DNA from: Planctomycetaceae bacterium
GTDB lineage: Bacteria; Planctomycetota; Planctomycetia; Planctomycetales; Planctomycetaceae
Length of the DNA: 42,568 nucleotides
Assembly: GCA_947476295.1 (NCBI GenBank)
Contig: CANJQC010000038.1
Span: 1-42,568, forward strand
Direction: 5' to 3'
The number at the start of each line of letters is the position of its first letter. The first letter of the stretch is position 1. Position numbers and translations under genes: made by a program. The notes beneath the pieces are model-generated. The model worked only from the letters and a program-made list of their open reading frames with translations, ran no database searches and was not told where the DNA came from. This document shows, piece by piece, positions 17,922 through 26,119 of the stretch.

Positions 17922-20132
17922 TTACTTCAAACCGCGGCGTTTGAGCAGCGCGTCAACGGTCGGCTCGCTTCCGCGAAACGTTTTGTAGGCATCCATCGGT
18001 TCGCGACTGCCGCCGACGGAGAGGATGGTATCGCGGAAACGCTGGCCGTTTTCGCGAGTCAGTCCGCCGTGCGCCTGCATGTACGCGAATGCGTCAGCGG
18101 CCAGGACTTCGCTCCACAGATAGGCATAATAGCTGCTGGAATAGCCGCCGGACCAGATATGAGCAAAATAGGCGGTCCGATAGCGTGGCGGCACGGAGCC
18201 GTAATCAATGCCGAATTTCTTCAGCGCGGCGGCCTCGAATTTCTCAGCATCGACGGGAATTTCCTCTGACGTCAAAGTGTGCCATTCAAGATCCAGAAGC
18301 GCGGCAGCAAGGTATTCCATTGTGTCGAAGCCCTGATTGAATTTGCTCGCTCGGATCACTTTGTCCAGAAGTTCCTTTGGAATCGGTTCTCCGGTCTTGT
18401 AGTGCTTCGCGTAATTGCTCAACACCGCAGGCTGAATCGCCCAGTCTTCTTCAAAGGTCGAGGGGAATTCCACAAAGTCACGCGGCGTGGCTGTGCCTGA
18501 GACAGATGGATATGTGACGTTGGAAAACATGCCGTGCAGCGCGTGGCCCATTTCGTGGAACATCGTGGTCACGTTATCGAAACTGATCAGCGCCGGCTCG
18601 CCTGCTGCCGGTTTCGGGATGTTCAGCACGTTGACAATGACGGGGTTTTCATGCAGCAGATGAGACTGATCCACAAAGGAACTCATCCACGCACCGCCAC
18701 GCTTTGTGTCTCGCTTGAAAAAGTCCACATAGTAAATGGCGAAGTGTGTCCCGTCCTTGTCGAAGACATCAAAGACGCGCACATCCGGATGGTAGACAGG
18801 CAAGTCTGTGCGTTCACGGAACTCAATGCCATACAGCTTGTTCATCGTGAAGAAGACGCCATTCTTCAGGACGTTGTCGAGTTCAAAATAGGGCTTCACG
18901 GCCGCTTCATCGACTTCAAAACGAGCCTTGCGGACTTTCTCTGTGTAGTATTCCCAATCCCACGGTGCGAGCTCATGCTTCGCGCCACTTTCCTTAATCA
19001 TGGCTTCCAGATCACGGGCTTCTTCCCGCACTTTCGCCAGAACTCCGGGAATCAGATCCGTCAGCATTTTGCGAGCCGCTGCCGGCTCTTCCGCCATCTG
19101 ATTCTGCAGCTTGAAAGCCGCATGATTTGCAAAGCCCAGCAGCTTCGAGCGTTCGGCCCGCAACTGCGCGATCTCAAGGATCAGCGGGCGATTGTCGATG
19201 CCGTTGTCACGTCCCAACCCGCGATTCGCAGAAGCTTCCCAAATTCGTTGTCGTGTATCGCGATTGTTCAGCGATGACAGAATTGGAACGCGAGTCGTAT
19301 TCGTAATTTCCAGCAAGTACTTACCATCCTTGCCGCGTGCCTTTGCACCTTCGGCGGCTGCGGCGATGTCCGCGTCGCTCATGCCGTCCAGCTCGCTCAC
19401 ATTATCGATGAAGACCGATCGTTCTTCAGTGACGGCAAGAAGATTTTCTTCGAACTTGGTTTCCAGCTTCGACAGCTGCTCGTTGAGTAATCGAATCCTC
19501 GCCTGCTGTCCCTCATCCAGTTTCGCACCGGCACGCACAAAACTCTCGTAGTGCTGCTTCAGGACTTCCTGCTGTTCTTTGTTGAGTCCCAGCAAATCGC
19601 GGGTTTCGTAGAGCTTTTCGACTCGGGCAAACAGCCCGCGATTCAGCAGGATGTTGTCCGAATGTGCGGCTTGCAACGGAGCCAGTTCTGTTTCGATATT
19701 CTGCAGGTCCTTCGTTTTCTCCGCGGATGTCATGTTTGAAAACACATTCCGTACTCGTGTCAGGAGTGCCCCGGATTTTTCAATCGCAACGATTGTGTTG
19801 TCGAATGTCGGTGCGTCGGTCTGTGCCGCAATAGCTTCCATTTCTGCGAGCTGCTGCTTCATACCCACCATGAATGCCGGCTGGTAATGTTCCAGACGAA
19901 CTTTGTTGAAAGCCGGAGTGTGAAATGTGAGCGGACTCGGAGCGGCAAAGGCATTGTCAGCGGAAAGTTGAGCATCAGAATCAGCGGGAGATTGAGCAGT
20001 CACGGCGGTTTTAGGTTCCGTTGAAGCGGCAGAAGTGAGTTCGGAAAAGCTGAAGAAGCCAAAGCTGAAGAAGCCAAAGCTGACGACGCCTGTCACGGTC
20101 GCCAGCGTCACCAATCTAAACAGAACAGACAT
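17922..20132 (-). CDS. M3 family zinc metallopeptidase, Dcp/oligopeptidase A type, exported
   Basis: A 736-residue thimet-type peptidase. An N-terminal hydrophobic signal (about 3-32) contains a repeated FGFFS unit and a following A/S/T-rich linker; the mature domain begins near 'SPLTFHTPAFNKVRLEHYQPAF'. The zinc site HEMGH at 526-530 and the downstream EFPSTFEEDW supply H526, H530 and the third Glu ligand. The C-terminal 'FAHIWSGGYSSSYYAYLWSEVLAADAF' region, in which Tyr residues stabilise the transition state, is complete. Such enzymes cleave dipeptides or small peptides from oligopeptides; the signal suggests action in the periplasm. ATG at 20132 is preceded by AAGGA. DUF58 lies directly upstream with a 29-bp gap, so co-transcription is possible. 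Confidence 0.93.
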   Translation of the reverse strand: MSVLFRLVTLATVTGVVSFGFFSFGFFSFSELTSAASTEPKTAVTAQSPADSDAQLSADNAFAAPSPLTFHTPAFNKVRLEHYQPAFMVGMKQQLAEMEAIAAQTDAPTFDNTIVAIEKSGALLTRVRNVFSNMTSAEKTKDLQNIETELAPLQAAHSDNILLNRGLFARVEKLYETRDLLGLNKEQQEVLKQHYESFVRAGAKLDEGQQARIRLLNEQLSKLETKFEENLLAVTEERSVFIDNVSELDGMSDADIAAAAEGAKARGKDGKYLLEITNTTRVPILSSLNNRDTRQRIWEASANRGLGRDNGIDNRPLILEIAQLRAERSKLLGFANHAAFKLQNQMAEEPAAARKMLTDLIPGVLAKVREEARDLEAMIKESGAKHELAPWDWEYYTEKVRKARFEVDEAAVKPYFELDNVLKNGVFFTMNKLYGIEFRERTDLPVYHPDVRVFDVFDKDGTHFAIYYVDFFKRDTKRGGAWMSSFVDQSHLLHENPVIVNVLNIPKPAAGEPALISFDNVTTMFHEMGHALHGMFSNVTYPSVSGTATPRDFVEFPSTFEEDWAIQPAVLSNYAKHYKTGEPIPKELLDKVIRASKFNQGFDTMEYLAAALLDLEWHTLTSEEIPVDAEKFEAAALKKFGIDYGSVPPRYRTAYFAHIWSGGYSSSYYAYLWSEVLAADAFAYMQAHGGLTRENGQRFRDTILSVGGSREPMDAYKTFRGSEPTVDALLKRRGLK
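20046..20083 (-). repeat. 15-bp coding tandem repeat in the M3 peptidase signal peptide
   Basis: AAAGCTGAAGAAGCC is repeated exactly at 20046-20060 and 20061-20075, with a partial third copy. It encodes FGFFS twice and lengthens the hydrophobic core of the export signal. Confidence 0.75.
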
Positions 20133-20161
20133 TATGGATCATCCTTGTAATACAATGGAGT

Positions 20162-21058
20162 TCAGAACCTTGCCTGCCGTTGAGAGAGAAATTCCACCAG
20201 AGCCTTGTCAAACGGCATACTCGTGTCGAGCGGCACATAATCCGCCCCGATACTCAAACATGTTGAACGGTATCGTTCCCGCAATTCGGCCACAGCCTCT
20301 AGGTAGTCCGCTCGAATGCCTGCCGCGTCCACAATTTCGTGATCCTGTGATTCCGGCTCAAGCAGATCTACGCTGCCGGAAAACGGAAACGTGACTTCAG
20401 CTTCGTCCAGAATATGAAACAGGATCACATCATGGCCACGATAGCGCAGCATTCGCAATGCATCAATGATGTCGTCAGGATCAGCCAGCAAGTCTGACAT
20501 CAGCATCATCAGGCTGCGATGGCGAATCATCGATGCGACACGGCGAAGATTTCCGCCGATGTTTGTTGTTCCTGTCGGCTTGCAGCGCTGCAGCACCGCC
20601 AGAATATCGCCCAGATGAGACCGCCGACTGCGGGCTGGCAAACTGGCCCGCAGTTCATCGTCGAACGTCATCAGTCCGATGGGATCCTGTTGATGAATCA
20701 TCAGATAACTGATCGAAGCCGCTAGGCAGATCGCATAGTCAAACTTCGTGAGCGTCTGGCGGTATGTGTAGGCCATACTTCGCGACAGATCCATCAGCAG
20801 ATAGCCGATGATATTCGTTTCCGCCTGATACTTCTTAATGTAAAAACGGTCTGTCCGAGCGAACACCTGCCAGTCGATGTCCTTCGGGTCGTCTCCCGGT
20901 TCGTATCGACGATGTTCGCTGAATTCGACACTGAACCCATGAAAGGGACTTGCATGCAGCCCGGCCAGTAATCCTTCGACAATAAACTTCGCGCGCAGAT
21001 CCAGCCGCGCGATGCTCTGAATCACTTCGGGTTTAAGATACTGTTCCGCGGACGACAT
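20162..21058 (-). CDS. DUF58 domain protein (VWA-like)
   Basis: 298 residues from the ATG at 21058. A longer reading to 21202 would add 48 residues of no domain character. The DUF58 core 'FHGFSVEFSEHRRYEPGDD' plus 'PKDIDWQVFARTDRFYIKKY' is near residues 37-75. It is followed by a VWA-like fold with a MIDAS-style DLSRSM near 90, then 'DPIGLMTFDDEL', a TGTTNIGG segment and 'LMMLMSDLLADPDDIIDAL'. DUF58 proteins are normally encoded beside a MoxR AAA ATPase and VWA/TPR membrane proteins and are thought to help chaperone or assemble periplasmic complexes. Here no MoxR gene lies upstream; the region is degraded. The M3 peptidase follows 29 bp downstream. Confidence 0.88.
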   Translation of the reverse strand: MSSAEQYLKPEVIQSIARLDLRAKFIVEGLLAGLHASPFHGFSVEFSEHRRYEPGDDPKDIDWQVFARTDRFYIKKYQAETNIIGYLLMDLSRSMAYTYRQTLTKFDYAICLAASISYLMIHQQDPIGLMTFDDELRASLPARSRRSHLGDILAVLQRCKPTGTTNIGGNLRRVASMIRHRSLMMLMSDLLADPDDIIDALRMLRYRGHDVILFHILDEAEVTFPFSGSVDLLEPESQDHEIVDAAGIRADYLEAVAELRERYRSTCLSIGADYVPLDTSMPFDKALVEFLSQRQARF

Positions 21059-21487
21059 CACGACGCGATCTGTAAACGTAAATCGGACAACCAGACGACG
21101 CCGCATTGTGGCGTGCTTGACCCAATTCGGAAAGCGTAGCCCGGATTGTATTCGCCGGGCTGTTATCCCCGTGGACTGCGGCAGCCTGCTGGCGCAGTCC
21201 AAGGCCTTGCGGCCGTTGACAGTCCACGGCCCTGGGCCGGCGATTCGGAGGGTGCTTCGAGCAGGGCTTTTGCTTCGCGATGGAACAGGATGACAGTACC
21301 CAGCTCACCGAGCCTGATGTTGTCCTGCCGCATAGCTTGCAGGCTGTCGAGATAGGGCAGTTTTTGCGACTGGACCGAGTCGCGAATTTTCGAAAATTGC
21401 CGAGAGGCGATGAGAGTTTATCACTGGATCGAAATTGGGCACGCACCACAGCGGAATTCGCTTTGCGCAAAGCCCCCAAGATTTGCG
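21059..21487. other. Degraded region with hairpins upstream of DUF58
   Basis: Two hairpins lie side by side: AGCCCGG/CCGGGCT (21138-21144 with 21155-21161) and CCGTGGACTG/CAGTCCACGG (21169-21178 with 21220-21229). The rest contains no supported gene. This is where the MoxR gene of a standard moxR-DUF58 operon would be expected. Confidence 0.5.
21138..21229. repeat. Two adjacent hairpins
   Basis: A perfect 7-bp stem with a 10-base loop, then a perfect 10-bp stem enclosing 41 bases, 80 bp upstream of the DUF58 start. No poly-T follows on either strand. Confidence 0.55.
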
Positions 21488-21851
21488 TCATATTTCAGTT
21501 TTTGCTGTTTTGCGTTGTTCGGCGCGCAGTGCGGCAATCAGGTTCATCAATTTCTTTAAATTGAACGCCGTACAGCACCATTGCCATTCCGCCTGGACGC
21601 CCGCCAGACCTCGCAGAAGGAAGCGACGCATGTCGAAGCAAGCCTTCATCACCGCAAACGGCATCTCGCCGAAGTACTGGCGCTGTTTGTAGCGATCGAC
21701 TGATTCTGGTCTGTTCATGCGTTCGCGGTGGCGTTCGCGAGCTGCCTAGTGTTCGTCGCGAGTCAGCTTGCGACCCTTTTTCCCCGTTCGGATTTTTGCG
21801 ACACTGCGATGCCTGTTCGCGCCCCTCGCATTCGTCGCCGAAGTAGACAAC
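21488..21851 (-). pseudogene. IS1182-family transposase remnant (C-terminal)
   Basis: The minus strand reads, in pieces, VVYFGDECEGREQASQCRKN-PNG, a one-base frameshift near 21774-21785, GRKLTRDEH, an in-frame TAG at 21746-21748, then AARERHRERM, RYKQRQYFGEMPFAVMKACF, MRRFLLRGLAGVQAEWQW and CTAFNLKKLMNLIA. This order is the C-terminal third of IS1182-type transposases: cysteine cluster, RDEHE/RERHRERM and the YxxRQ..E..F..MK block. The N-terminal two thirds and any terminal repeats are missing. The TAG is one substitution from GAG in the expected RDEHE. Part of it matches the fragment beside the pectate lyase. Confidence 0.85.
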
Positions 21852-22102
21852 ATGCTAAAGATCGCCCCACAGAAGAGGCAACTTCGGACGACATTGAGAA
21901 TTCATATCCCGCCGTCGCTCCATGGGTCCAAGGTTGCGGCTGGATCGAAATCGGCGATCAAGAGGGCCTGGGCTTTACAGTGAGAGCCCTCGATCTTGGA
22001 GGAGTGGTCTTCGAAGATGCCAATTACCGTTCGCTGACCGAAGCGATGGCATCACTTGAATTTGGTTTGGCAGCAGCCATGAAGGAATTGGGTATCAACT
22101 GA
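21809..22102 (+). CDS. Small conserved hypothetical protein, N-terminus uncertain
   Basis: The ATG at 21809 gives 97 residues. The last 65 or so look like a genuine small protein: 'YPAVAPWVQGCGWIEIGDQE', 'GFTVRALDLGGVVFEDANY' and 'SLTEAMASLEFGLAAAMKEL', an alpha/beta pattern with alternating W/I/E strands and a closing helix. I have an impression of similar small planctomycete proteins but cannot name a family. The first 14 residues are antisense to the IS1182 remnant, so the original start was probably replaced and the gene may be damaged. Its stop overlaps the convergent dsbA-like stop by 8 bp. Confidence 0.5.
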   Translation: MPVRAPRIRRRSRQHAKDRPTEEATSDDIENSYPAVAPWVQGCGWIEIGDQEGLGFTVRALDLGGVVFEDANYRSLTEAMASLEFGLAAAMKELGIN

Positions 22103-22733
22103 CGTTGATCGCCTGTCTGAATGCATCAAGAAAGGTATCCGGCTCCTGAGCACCAGACAGAGTGATCGCATTGTTGATGATGAAGAATGGAACCCCAGTC
22201 GCCTGATGTTGTAGTGATATTTCTCCGGCTTCTTCAATCACATCCATTCCGTCATCGCTGCCAAGCATACTCTCAGCGACCTGACGCTCCAGTCCAGCTT
22301 CAGAAACAACGTCAATGAGTGTCTGACGATTGCTGATATCCCGGCCATCAGTGAAGTAGGCTCGGAACAGTGCTTCGACAACCGTATCCTGACAGCCATG
22401 TTGATCAGCAAGCCAGATAAGCCGGTGAGCATCAACTGTGTTGGGCGTTCGTTCAATCTTGTCGAATGCGAATTGGATGCCTTCTGTTTCACCGACAGCA
22501 ATCACCTTGGCATCCAGTTCCAGTGACCGCTCCCAGCTTCCAAACTTTCTGGTGCGGTATTCTTTGCGGGTGATGCCCACCTTCGGCATCGTCGGATTCA
22601 GTTGGAATGGATGCCAGTGAACCTGAACCTCTTGCTGACCATCAAGAGCAGCAATCGCCTTTTCCAGCCGACGCTTTCCGATGTAGCACCACGGGCAGAT
22701 CACGTCGGAAATCACATCAACAGCAACACTCAT
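22095..22733 (-). CDS. DsbA-family oxidoreductase, FrnE-like
   Basis: A 212-residue thioredoxin-fold protein. The N-terminal strand VAVDVISDVICPWCYIGKR carries the CPWC active site at 13-16. The helical insertion and the cis-proline strand ATGVPFFIINN near 178-188 match the FrnE/2-hydroxychromene-2-carboxylate isomerase-like branch of DsbA. There is no signal peptide, so it is cytoplasmic, as FrnE usually is. It probably acts as a thiol-disulfide oxidoreductase or isomerase in redox stress. ATG at 22733 follows a GAGAG. The 3' end overlaps the small plus-strand gene. Confidence 0.92.
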   Translation of the reverse strand: MSVAVDVISDVICPWCYIGKRRLEKAIAALDGQQEVQVHWHPFQLNPTMPKVGITRKEYRTRKFGSWERSLELDAKVIAVGETEGIQFAFDKIERTPNTVDAHRLIWLADQHGCQDTVVEALFRAYFTDGRDISNRQTLIDVVSEAGLERQVAESMLGSDDGMDVIEEAGEISLQHQATGVPFFIINNAITLSGAQEPDTFLDAFRQAINVS

Positions 22734-22746
22734 TGCAACTCTCTGC

Positions 22747-23124
22747 TCAACGATAGAAGTCGATCCAGTTTAACGTGATCGACTTCGGATTGCCTTCAAA
22801 CAAGGCTTTGGGCAACTGCATCTCAAAATAGCCATCATCCAAGGGAATCACTTTCACTGGTTTTCAATCCATTCCGACCGCCCGAATCTCCATCCAGTAC
22901 GGACTTTTGGAATCCAGTGGTGAGTCTTCCTTGCCTTCCATCCACTGTCTGCTGTCCTGACCCGACACCGCTGCTTCAAGCGTGATCTTGCCATTGGTCA
23001 CTTTGAAGTTCTCCAGCCCTTTCAGGTGCAACCGTAGGATCACGGTGGACGCCGGGTCGCCGCTGGGTAGTGAAAATTGATCCGTTTCCGTAAACTGCTT
23101 CGGCAGTTCACATCTATCCCTCAT
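22747..23124 (-). pseudogene. Interrupted hypothetical protein with in-frame TGA
   Basis: Two pieces are in the same frame: 23124-22867 (from an ATG, ending 'MEIRAVGMD') and 22863-22747 ('KPVKVIPLDDGYFEMQLPKA' to 'ITLNWIDFYR'), separated by TGA at 22864-22866. A GGA-to-TGA change (Gly to stop) would explain it, since 'MDGKPVKV' is a natural turn. The reconstructed 125 residues look like a beta-rich C-terminal domain; the N-terminus is probably missing. No family is recognised. UGA recoding is very unlikely. Confidence 0.6.
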
Positions 23125-23177
23125 GGATGAGCAGCGACACCCATCCGCACACGTTATGTGGTCTTGCAGTTGCTTGA

Positions 23178-23520
23178 TCGCCTGAGCTTTCGACAGCCCG
23201 AGTCAGAATCAAGGGCCGGGATTATCTTCTCGGTCCGTATGGCTCTGATGAATCCCGGATTGAGTACGGCAAACTGATTGCCAATCTCGCTGGCGGCATC
23301 CCGATTACCGATTCAAATTGTGGAAGTCTTCCACGAAATGAATCTGAGGATCCTGGCCCCAGCGTCGGTGACTTTTGCGCTGTCTTCCTGCGCCTTGCCG
23401 AAACGCAGATGATCGAACTCGGCTGGTGTCGTGACACAGTCAACGCCGGGATGAGTCGTATTCGGAGAATCTTACAAACACGCCATCGCTAACGAACTGA
23501 TTGATGGAAGTTTGGTCTTG
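23178..23520 (+). pseudogene. Tyrosine recombinase (phage-type integrase) N-terminal remnant
   Basis: The plus frame reads 'RVRIKGRDYLLGPYGSDESR' then 'IEYGKLIANLAGG', followed by 'SVGDFCAVFLRLAETQMIEL' and 'CRDTVNAGMSRIRRI'. This is the AP2-like arm-binding plus core-binding (SAM-like) order of integrases common in planctomycete genomes. A one-base insertion near 23473 shifts the frame; read across it, the sequence continues FKHAIANELIDGSL, the expected linker to the catalytic domain. The catalytic domain (R..HxxR..Y) is absent. No start codon is assignable. Inactive. Confidence 0.75.
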
Positions 23521-23585
23521 AGACTTCACCGCAGACAAGACTTCACTCGGCTGCAGCAGCTGCAAGGTTCGAAAAGTCAGCCGAT

Positions 23586-24617
23586 CTATTCGAGGAACGG
23601 GTCGAACTGTTCCAGCAGCGATCCGGCGGACTTTGTCGAACTTTCGACTGTTCCGTTCTTGATGACCGACTTTACGGCATTCGGAGCCGCATCTTCAATT
23701 TGCTTTCGAATGTAGCTTTCGGAAGGTTTCTTTGCTTCGTCCATCACACCGACAGCTTTGTCCGTGGAGGTTTTTTTGGCTCGGTTCAGTGACGCCTGAG
23801 CGCGATTTTCCAGTTCGGTGGAGACTTCTTCAAACATGGAATCATCGGCAGCCGAAGTAACCGGAATCGAATTCTTAGCAGTTGAGCCAGAATTGCCGAA
23901 GATTCTCTCTTCCATCGCCTGAGCGTGTTGAGCCGTCGTACGGTTGCCTGCTGGCGCCCTTCCAGATGTGTTTGTCCCCGAAGTTGATCTTGGAGCGGAT
24001 GCACTAAACGAATCCATCCGATCGTCAGCATTATCATGAAGGCCATCAATCACGTCAGCGGCTGTGAACCGCGACGTACCAGCAGGACGTGGTGGATCCT
24101 GCACGACAGCGGCAACAGGGGCTTCTGCCGCCTGCGCGACTCGAAATGGATCCGCCGGGACTTTGTTCTTTGCATCCAGTGGAAACGGGATTCGAGTCAA
24201 ATCGTCTTCAGCACTCGAATCCGGGCTCGATGGCTTGTGGGTTGAAGATGGAATTTCCAGCAGACCTTCAGTATTTCCTTTGATACCATCCTGCGTGGAC
24301 TTTTCCAGAAATGACCGAAGTTGATCCAAGGTTGAGTTTTCTTCGGTCACACTGTCGGCCAGGGAACTTGCGACAGATTTGGAAATCAGATCCGACGATC
24401 CGTGCGCCATCAGAGCGCGGGCCAGTTCGGGGCGATCGGTCCACTGCGATGGTGACCAGTTTCGGACATCAGCGTAGGCCAGCCCCACTGAATGCTGAGG
24501 CGTGCGCGGCACCATCTGGAATCCGTCATGCGAATGAACTACGTGATATTGCAGAACCACGTACATCGCCGACGCACCCAGAAACCCGCCCAACAGATAA
24601 GGCTTGGCATTGCTCAT
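23586..24617 (-). CDS. Membrane-anchored hypothetical protein with long low-complexity region
   Basis: 343 residues from the ATG at 24617, preceded by AGGA; a TTG at 24626 would add three. One N-terminal hydrophobic segment (about 7-24, 'LLGGFLGASAMYVVLQYHVV') acts as signal-anchor, followed by a short conserved-looking block ('DVRNWSPSQWTDRPELARAL') and then a long S/T/A/P/D-rich, probably disordered region. The C-terminal third is helical and charged ('STELENRAQASLNRAKK', 'SYIRKQIEDAAPNAVKSVIK'). The layout suggests a periplasm-facing planctomycete-type protein. Function unknown. Confidence 0.75.
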   Translation of the reverse strand: MSNAKPYLLGGFLGASAMYVVLQYHVVHSHDGFQMVPRTPQHSVGLAYADVRNWSPSQWTDRPELARALMAHGSSDLISKSVASSLADSVTEENSTLDQLRSFLEKSTQDGIKGNTEGLLEIPSSTHKPSSPDSSAEDDLTRIPFPLDAKNKVPADPFRVAQAAEAPVAAVVQDPPRPAGTSRFTAADVIDGLHDNADDRMDSFSASAPRSTSGTNTSGRAPAGNRTTAQHAQAMEERIFGNSGSTAKNSIPVTSAADDSMFEEVSTELENRAQASLNRAKKTSTDKAVGVMDEAKKPSESYIRKQIEDAAPNAVKSVIKNGTVESSTKSAGSLLEQFDPFLE

Positions 24618-25301
24618 CGGTTTCAATCCTGATCTTCGGAGGTGGGATGCGAGGCCGCTGAAAAAGTACTGACACCTTTCTCAGCGTGCTGTTAAAAATC
24701 GAGGAAGTTAAGTCGGATGACAAACACCCAAGACAACTCAGAAACCCTATCACGTCTCGGACAGTTTCCTTTGTTCTGTTCCGAAGTTAGCGATGTTTTT
24801 CAACCAACTCATGCACCGCCGCTCGTGAAGGTTTTCGCAGTCGATAGACTTTACGTAACGAGTCCTCATGGCACCGGCGGCGCTTTCAACGATGAATTCC
24901 CAGTAGTTTTGAAAATTCCTGATTGCAGGCTCAAGATATGTCGTGACCAGCAGGGTTCGAAGTGGCAACCAGGAGCCGAAGGGATGGGTCTGCACACGAT
25001 TCTGCTTGATCCGACCAATCCGAATCGCATCAAAACAGCGAATTCATCGGCGCAAATGCGGTGAGTTAAGTCCCGACCGCACTGATCTTCACTGGGAAGA
25101 GGAAGATGCGGTCGAGTTATTTTTCGCAGGTTCCAGCTGTTTTCCATCGACTTGATTCTCATTCGCATGGGTTGCGGTCGAGGCACATTTGACGAAACCT
25201 CACTGGTCTACGAAGATCCATGGTAGTCTTCGATTTGCAGTCCTGCACAATCGAATCTCAGTCAGGAACATCAACCGATTCTTCGCGGCTAAATTACGAT
25301 T
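24618..25301. other. Intergenic region with a BNR-protein fragment
   Basis: Apart from the short BNR-repeat remnant at about 24957-25036 there is no supported gene; longer open frames on both strands have no domain signature. The SDR start at 25302 has no clear ribosome binding site. Confidence 0.5.
24957..25036 (+). pseudogene. BNR/sialidase-type beta-propeller fragment
   Basis: The plus strand encodes [20 protein letters not shown] then TNPNRI. The pattern W-Q-P-x-x-x-G, H-x-I-L-x-D-P-x-N-P-x-R-I is the repeat seam of BNR/VPS10-type propellers in exo-sialidase-like proteins. About 27 residues remain, with nothing matching on either side. Confidence 0.5.
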
Positions 25302-26090
25302 ATGGACTACAACTTCAAAGGCAAGAATGCACTCGTCACCGGATCATCAAAGGGCATCGGCCGCGCAGTGGCTGTCGCGCTGGCGCGGGGAGGCGCAAAT
25401 GTGACGATCAATTGCAGTGCCAGTAAGGCGCAGGCAGAAGATGTAGCGAAGGAAATTCGTGACATGGGCCGCAAGGCAATCGTAGTCGCCTGTGATGTCT
25501 CTGACCTGAAAGCAGTCGAGGCGATGGTCAAGCAAACGGTGGATGCGTTTGGCAGTCTGGATCTCTTTGTCTCAAACGCTGTGTACAGCGACCGGCAACT
25601 CATGGTCGAGGCAGACATGGACGGATTCCGACGCACCATTGAAGTCAGTATGTGGGGCGCTCTGCATGGGGTCCGCTCGGCGTCACAGCAAATGCTTCGG
25701 CAAGGAAACGGCGGTGCAATTACGGTGATCAGTTCACCACATGCGATTATCCCGTTTCCCACGGCGATGGCTTACAACATGTCCAAGGCTGCGATTGACC
25801 ACATGTCACGGACAGCGGCCATCGAGCTTGTCAGCTCCGGCATTCGCGTCAACGTTTTTCATCCAGGCTGGATCGATACGCCGGGCGAACGAAAATTCTT
25901 CACAGAGCAACAACTGGAAGAAGCCGGTGCTGAACTGCCGATGGGCCGCATGGGGAACAGCGACGAGATGGCCCATGGAGTCTGCTTCACACTGAGCGAC
26001 GAAGCCTCCTACATGACCGGCAGCACGCTGACCATGGACGGCGGCGTCGGCCTGCCTTGGTGGTCGAAGCGCACGGAAGGCAAACAGTAG
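25302..26090 (+). CDS. Short-chain dehydrogenase/reductase (SDR) family oxidoreductase
   Basis: 262 residues, classical SDR. The cofactor motif TGSSKGIG is at 13-20, CDVSD at 64-68 and a variant NAVYS (for NAG) at 92-96. The catalytic Ser is at 144/145 in VISSPH, and the YxxxK pair is Y158-K162 in AYNMSK. The C-terminus MTGSTLTMDGGVGLPWW is typical of the glucose 1-dehydrogenase/3-ketoacyl-ACP reductase-like group. Substrate cannot be told. It converges on gltD with a 29-bp gap and has no operon partner. Confidence 0.93.
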   Translation: MDYNFKGKNALVTGSSKGIGRAVAVALARGGANVTINCSASKAQAEDVAKEIRDMGRKAIVVACDVSDLKAVEAMVKQTVDAFGSLDLFVSNAVYSDRQLMVEADMDGFRRTIEVSMWGALHGVRSASQQMLRQGNGGAITVISSPHAIIPFPTAMAYNMSKAAIDHMSRTAAIELVSSGIRVNVFHPGWIDTPGERKFFTEQQLEEAGAELPMGRMGNSDEMAHGVCFTLSDEASYMTGSTLTMDGGVGLPWWSKRTEGKQ

Positions 26091-26119
26091 CAAATGCGTT
26101 CCTGAATAATATTTGTAAA

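Noticed and set aside
22864-22866. Selenocysteine or other UGA recoding
   Set aside because: No stem-loop of the SECIS type is evident after the TGA, no redox motif surrounds it, and a Gly-to-stop change explains it.
24717-25064. 115-codon plus-strand ORF as an intact gene
   Set aside because: Only the short BNR-like stretch is recognisable; the remainder has no pattern and no start signal.
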